A stretch of 26,701 bases of DNA, taken from the NCBI GenBank assembly GCA_026710565.1, contig JAPOQV010000633.1, positions 1-26,701 of the forward strand. Reading direction: 5' to 3'. Source of the DNA: Spirochaetaceae bacterium. Its GTDB lineage: Bacteria; Spirochaetota; Spirochaetia; SZUA-6; Bin103. Made by a program: the position numbers and the translations under genes. The notes beneath the pieces are model-generated. The model did not search any database, was not told the DNA's origin, and saw only the letters and a program-made list of their open reading frames with translations. Shown here in pieces: positions 24,101 to 26,701 of this stretch; positions within the stretch are counted from its first letter, which is position 1; each line of letters begins with the position of its first letter.

Positions 24101-26662
24101 CACAACCTGCGCGCCATCGACCTGACCATCCCGCGCGACCGGTTCACGGTGGTCACCGGGGTCAGCGGATCGGGCAAGAGCACGCTGGCGTTCGACGTGC
24201 TGTTCGCGGAGGGACAGCGGCGCTACCTGGAATCGCTGAACGCCTACGTCCGCCAGTTCGTGCAGCCGGCCGCCCGCCCCGACCTGGACGGGCTGTCCGG
24301 CATGCCGCCGGCGGTGGCGATCGAGCAGCGCACCAGCCGCGGCGGCCGCAAGAGCACGGTGGCCACCCTCACCGAGATCTATCACTTCCTGCGGCTCCTG
24401 TACGTGCGGCTGGGCGTCCAGCACTGCCCGGACTGCGCCGCCGCGATCGAGCCGCAGAGCGCCGCCGCGATCGGCGCCGCCATCCTGGAGCGGTTCGCCG
24501 GCCGGCGGCTGATGGTCCTGGCGCCGCTGGTGCGCGGGCGCAAGGGCTACTACACCGATCTTGCCGCCTGGGCGGCCGGTAAGGGGTTCGGCGAGTTGAT
24601 GGTCGACGGCCGGCTGCTCCCCACCGACCCGTGGCCGCGCCTGGACCGCTTCCGAGAGCACGACATCGACGCCCCCATCGCCACCCTCGACGTCGACCGC
24701 CACGCCGCCGACGCCATCGAGTCCGCCGTCGCGCAGGCGCTGGAGTTCGGGCGCGGGACCCTGCACGTGCGCTCGCTCGACGGCGGCGGTGCCGGCGCGC
24801 GCTGGAGCGCCGTGCACGTCCATTCGACCGAGCGCTCCTGCCCGAGCTGCGGGCGCAGCTTCCCGGAGCTCGACCCGCGCCTGTTCTCCTTCAACTCCAA
24901 GCACGGCTGGTGCCCGGAGTGCTACGGCACCGGCCTGGAGCTGCCCGGATTCGACGCCGAGCACTCGGGCGACGAGGCGTGGTGGAACGAGTCGTGGGAC
25001 GGGGTGGAGGTGCCGTGCCGGGCATGCGACGGCCGCCGGCTGCGCCCGGAGGCGCTGGCGGTGACGCTGGGCGGCCGCTCCATCGACGACCTGGGCGCGC
25101 TGGCCGTGCAGGCGCTGCCGGCGGCGCTGCGCGCCCTGCGCTTCGACGACCGGCAGCGGTCGATCGCCCGCGACATCGTCCGCGAGCTGCGCGCCCGGCT
25201 GGGATTCCTGCACCGGGTGGGGCTGGGCTACCTGGGGCTGGACCGCGCGGCACCCACCCTGTCAGGCGGCGAGGCGCAGCGCATCCGCCTGGCCGCGCAA
25301 CTCGGCTCGCAGCTCCGCGGCGTCTGCTACGTGCTGGACGAGCCGTCCATCGGCATGCACGCGCGCGACAACCACCTGCTGCTGACCACGTTGCGCAAGT
25401 TGCAGGAGCGGGGCAACACCGTGATCGTGGTCGAGCACGACGAGGAGACCATCCGCAGCGCCGACCACGTCGTCGACCTGGGTCCCGGCGGCGGCACCGG
25501 CGGCGGCCGGGTGGTCGCCCACGGCAGTCTGGAGCAGGTGATGGCCAACGACGCCTCCACCACCGGGCGGATGCTGCGTGCGCCGGGCAGGCACCCGGTG
25601 ATCGAGCGGCAGCGCGATCCCGAGGCCGGCTGGCTCACGGTCCGGGAGGCGGCGCTGCACAACCTGCGCGGGATGGACGTACGCGTACCGCTGGCGGCGG
25701 TCACCTGCGTCACCGGCGTGAGCGGTTCCGGCAAGAGCACCCTGGCGCGCCGGCTGCTGTTCGACCAGGTGCGCGAACGGCTGGCGGCGCGATCCAGGCG
25801 GCGCTCGGGGCGATCGGCCCGCCCCCGCTGGGTCGGCTGCCGCGCGATCGAGGGGGGGGATGCGCTGCGCCGCGCCCTGCAGGTCGACCAGACGCCGATC
25901 GGCAAGACGCCCCGTTCCTGCCCCGCCACCTACGTCGGCGTGTGGGACGACGTGCGCGCCCTGTTCGCCGCCACCACCGAGGCGCGCATCCGCGGCTACG
26001 GGCCGAGCCGCTTCTCCTTCAACGTGGATGAAGGCCGCTGTCCGGAGTGCGCGGGCCAGGGACTGAAGAAGCTGGAGATGAGCTTTCTGCCCGACGTGGC
26101 CATCCGCTGCGAGGTCTGCCGGGGCGACCGCTTCGAGCAGGAGACCCTGGCGGTGCGCGTGCACGACCGGTCGATCGCCGACGTGCTGGCGCTGGACGCG
26201 GCGGCTGCCGCCGAGGTGTTCGCCGCCCACCCGCGCATCGCGCCGACCCTGGACCTGCTGGTGGAGGTGGGGCTGGGCTACCTCAAGCTCGGCCAGCCCA
26301 GCCCGACGCTGAGCGGGGGCGAGGCGCAGCGCATCAAGCTGGTCGCCGAGCTGGCCAAGCGCGCACCCGGCGCCACCCTCTACGTCCTGGACGAGCCCAC
26401 CATCGGCCTGCACATGGCCGACGTCGACCGGCTGACGCGGGTGCTGCACCGGCTCGCCGACCGCGGCGATACGGTGGTCGTGATCGAGCACAACCTCGAC
26501 GTGATCGCCGAGGCCGACCACGTCATCGACCTGGGCCCCGACGCCGGCGACGCCGGCGGCCGCGTGGTCGCGCAGGGGCCGCCGGGGCAGGTGGCGGCGA
26601 TCCGCCGCGGTTCCCGCACCGCGCCGATCCTGGCCCGCTTCCTGCGCGAGCGCGCCGCCTGA
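21170..26662 (+). CDS. uvrA: Double-length UvrA: two UvrA units fused head to tail
   Basis: A 1830-residue excinuclease subunit. ATG 21170 overlaps the transporter stop; the frame is open further upstream but only as antisense-free shadow of that gene. Four complete ABC sites are seen: Walker A GVSGSGKS beginning at residues 47, 637, 997 and 1516; signatures LSGGEVQR once and LSGGEAQR three times; D-loops [32 protein letters not shown]; and four H-loops (EHD/EHN). Each half has its zinc modules (CAAC...CEQC and CPTC...CADC; CPSC...CPEC and CPEC...CEVC). A Gly/Ala/Pro linker at about 935-968 joins the halves. UvrA normally works as a dimer that finds DNA damage with UvrB; this is a covalent dimer. 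The UvrB-binding region is canonical in half two ([12 protein letters not shown]) but divergent in half one. Long fused UvrA proteins are known but uncommon. Confidence 0.95.
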   Translation: MSGDPSVARGDLRVPTGDAIVVRGARANNLRNLDVEIPLARMTVVTGVSGSGKSSLAFDTIYAEGQRRYVETFSAYTRQFLDRMDRPAVDAVEGVPPAIAIDQTNPVRTSRSTVGTMTELNDYLKLLYARAAGLVCRRCSRPVQVDTPQAIAAELLASAADGQRALITFEVPVPANFALEEVRALLAAKGYHRIHAERRASESRPRRLEVIQDRVSLSERNLPRIVEDLEAALEHGHGRVGVRVLDADGGPGRPRRFSAELHCAACDIAYREPLPSLFSFNSPVGACEQCRGFGRIITIDYDLAIPDRRRSLADGAVRPFRSESYSECQDDLVGFARRRGVAVDAPWQELSADDRRWVIEGDGTHSEGRWYGVRGFFEWLEGRSYRMHVRVLLSRYRAYVECPQCRGTRLKPDALLWRLGADGGTHIHDVALLPIDECERFFAALEVPDAVAAGVEPVLDDVRTRLRYLVEVGLGYLTLDRQSRTLSGGEVQRINLTTALGTQLVNALFVLDEPSIGLHHRDIGRLIGVLHRLRDAGNTLLIVEHDPAVIRAADHVVDLGPGPGRHGGRIQFAGPVAGLHGSDTLTGRYLSGRLQVAGRNGHGPAGRGFLRVRGARANNLKRVDVDFPLGSLVCLAGVSGSGKSTLLSDVLFPAVRRAKGQPAEAPGAHRAVLGHDRIAAIELIDQSPIGKSARSTPASYVKALDPIRKLFAATETARARGYTAGTFSFNTGTGRCPTCSGAGFEHIEMQFLSDVYLRCADCDGRRFRPEVQEVRVHGRSIVDVLDMTVDEAHAAFPEPAVCAALRPLAEVGLGYLTLGQAVPTLSGGEAQRLKIAGHLAGVASKGSRRGEPRQGVLFLMDEPTTGLHFADIAVLIGALRSLVAAGHSLIVVEHNLDVLAAADHVIELGPEGGEAGGRIVAAGTPGELAAEGRTHTALALRDRERELPGLAEAPTAGTASGPPAGRNGAIEVRRAREHNLRAIDLTIPRDRFTVVTGVSGSGKSTLAFDVLFAEGQRRYLESLNAYVRQFVQPAARPDLDGLSGMPPAVAIEQRTSRGGRKSTVATLTEIYHFLRLLYVRLGVQHCPDCAAAIEPQSAAAIGAAILERFAGRRLMVLAPLVRGRKGYYTDLAAWAAGKGFGELMVDGRLLPTDPWPRLDRFREHDIDAPIATLDVDRHAADAIESAVAQALEFGRGTLHVRSLDGGGAGARWSAVHVHSTERSCPSCGRSFPELDPRLFSFNSKHGWCPECYGTGLELPGFDAEHSGDEAWWNESWDGVEVPCRACDGRRLRPEALAVTLGGRSIDDLGALAVQALPAALRALRFDDRQRSIARDIVRELRARLGFLHRVGLGYLGLDRAAPTLSGGEAQRIRLAAQLGSQLRGVCYVLDEPSIGMHARDNHLLLTTLRKLQERGNTVIVVEHDEETIRSADHVVDLGPGGGTGGGRVVAHGSLEQVMANDASTTGRMLRAPGRHPVIERQRDPEAGWLTVREAALHNLRGMDVRVPLAAVTCVTGVSGSGKSTLARRLLFDQVRERLAARSRRRSGRSARPRWVGCRAIEGGDALRRALQVDQTPIGKTPRSCPATYVGVWDDVRALFAATTEARIRGYGPSRFSFNVDEGRCPECAGQGLKKLEMSFLPDVAIRCEVCRGDRFEQETLAVRVHDRSIADVLALDAAAAAEVFAAHPRIAPTLDLLVEVGLGYLKLGQPSPTLSGGEAQRIKLVAELAKRAPGATLYVLDEPTIGLHMADVDRLTRVLHRLADRGDTVVVIEHNLDVIAEADHVIDLGPDAGDAGGRVVAQGPPGQVAAIRRGSRTAPILARFLRERAA

Positions 26663-26701
26663 CACAGGGATGGTCCCTTGAGACTGTCGTCTCTGGAGGA
26701 C
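26663..26701. other. 39 bases after uvrA, nothing recognised
   Basis: The window ends 39 bases after the uvrA stop. There is no visible hairpin or start of a new gene; GGAGGAC at the very end could be part of a ribosome binding site for a following gene. Confidence 0.5.

Noticed and set aside
21497..25213. Very long minus-strand open frame (over 1200 codons) opposite uvrA
   Set aside because: It is a shadow of GC-rich coding on the plus strand; the product is low in motifs and rich in Ala/Gly/Arg/Gln, while the plus strand shows all UvrA motifs.

Overview
This is a GC-rich bacterial window, and its gene content points to a free-living or host-associated spirochaete. The strongest clue is a secreted beta-rich outer-membrane protein (11217-12548) whose N-terminal region resembles the major outer sheath protein (MOSP/Tpr) family of Treponema. 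A moxR-DUF58-BatA-BatB-TPR-BatD aerotolerance-type operon agrees with this. The phylum call is inference; no rRNA or tRNA gene was seen.

Layout: (1) 3-989 is the 3' part of argJ. (2) 1027-6569 is a tightly packed Bat operon: moxR, DUF58, a small BatD-like protein, BatA, BatB and a TPR protein, with GTGA overlaps or gaps of under 10 bases between most genes. (3) 6608 to about 9304 is a block of three accessory genes (a broken Rpn-type nuclease, a Uma2-type nuclease and an intact Rpn-type nuclease). It splits the operon and separates the last gene, a BatD-TPR-SH3 fusion (to 10771), from its expected start. (4) 10756-12612 holds infA on the minus strand, a divergent regulatory region, the outer sheath-like protein and a textbook terminator. 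(5) 12776-18137 is a decaying accessory zone: a Phd antitoxin with a broken PIN toxin, a second PIN relic, a 121-bp inverted-repeat element, a DUF1703-type relic, a duplicated membrane/EGR-repeat module, a frameshifted coiled-coil nuclease-like gene and a DUF3782-like pseudogene. An intact leucyl aminopeptidase lies inside this zone. (6) 18284-19266 holds ssb and a hicB-hicA pair. (7) 19361-26662 is a compact plus-strand run: a Tag-like 3-methyladenine DNA glycosylase, a GPH-type transporter, and a giant UvrA made of two complete UvrA units joined head to tail.

How the genes work together: the Bat genes probably form an envelope MoxR/VWA complex. The glycosylase, transporter and double UvrA look like one transcription unit that could deal with DNA damage or a genotoxic compound. 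The accessory genes are nearly all PD-(D/E)XK or PIN nucleases, or toxin-antitoxin parts, in different stages of decay. The most interesting points are the split Bat operon with its lost or non-standard start codon, the fused UvrA whose first half has a divergent UvrB-binding region, and the density of broken nuclease genes. All family calls were made by reading the translated sequence; no database search was run.
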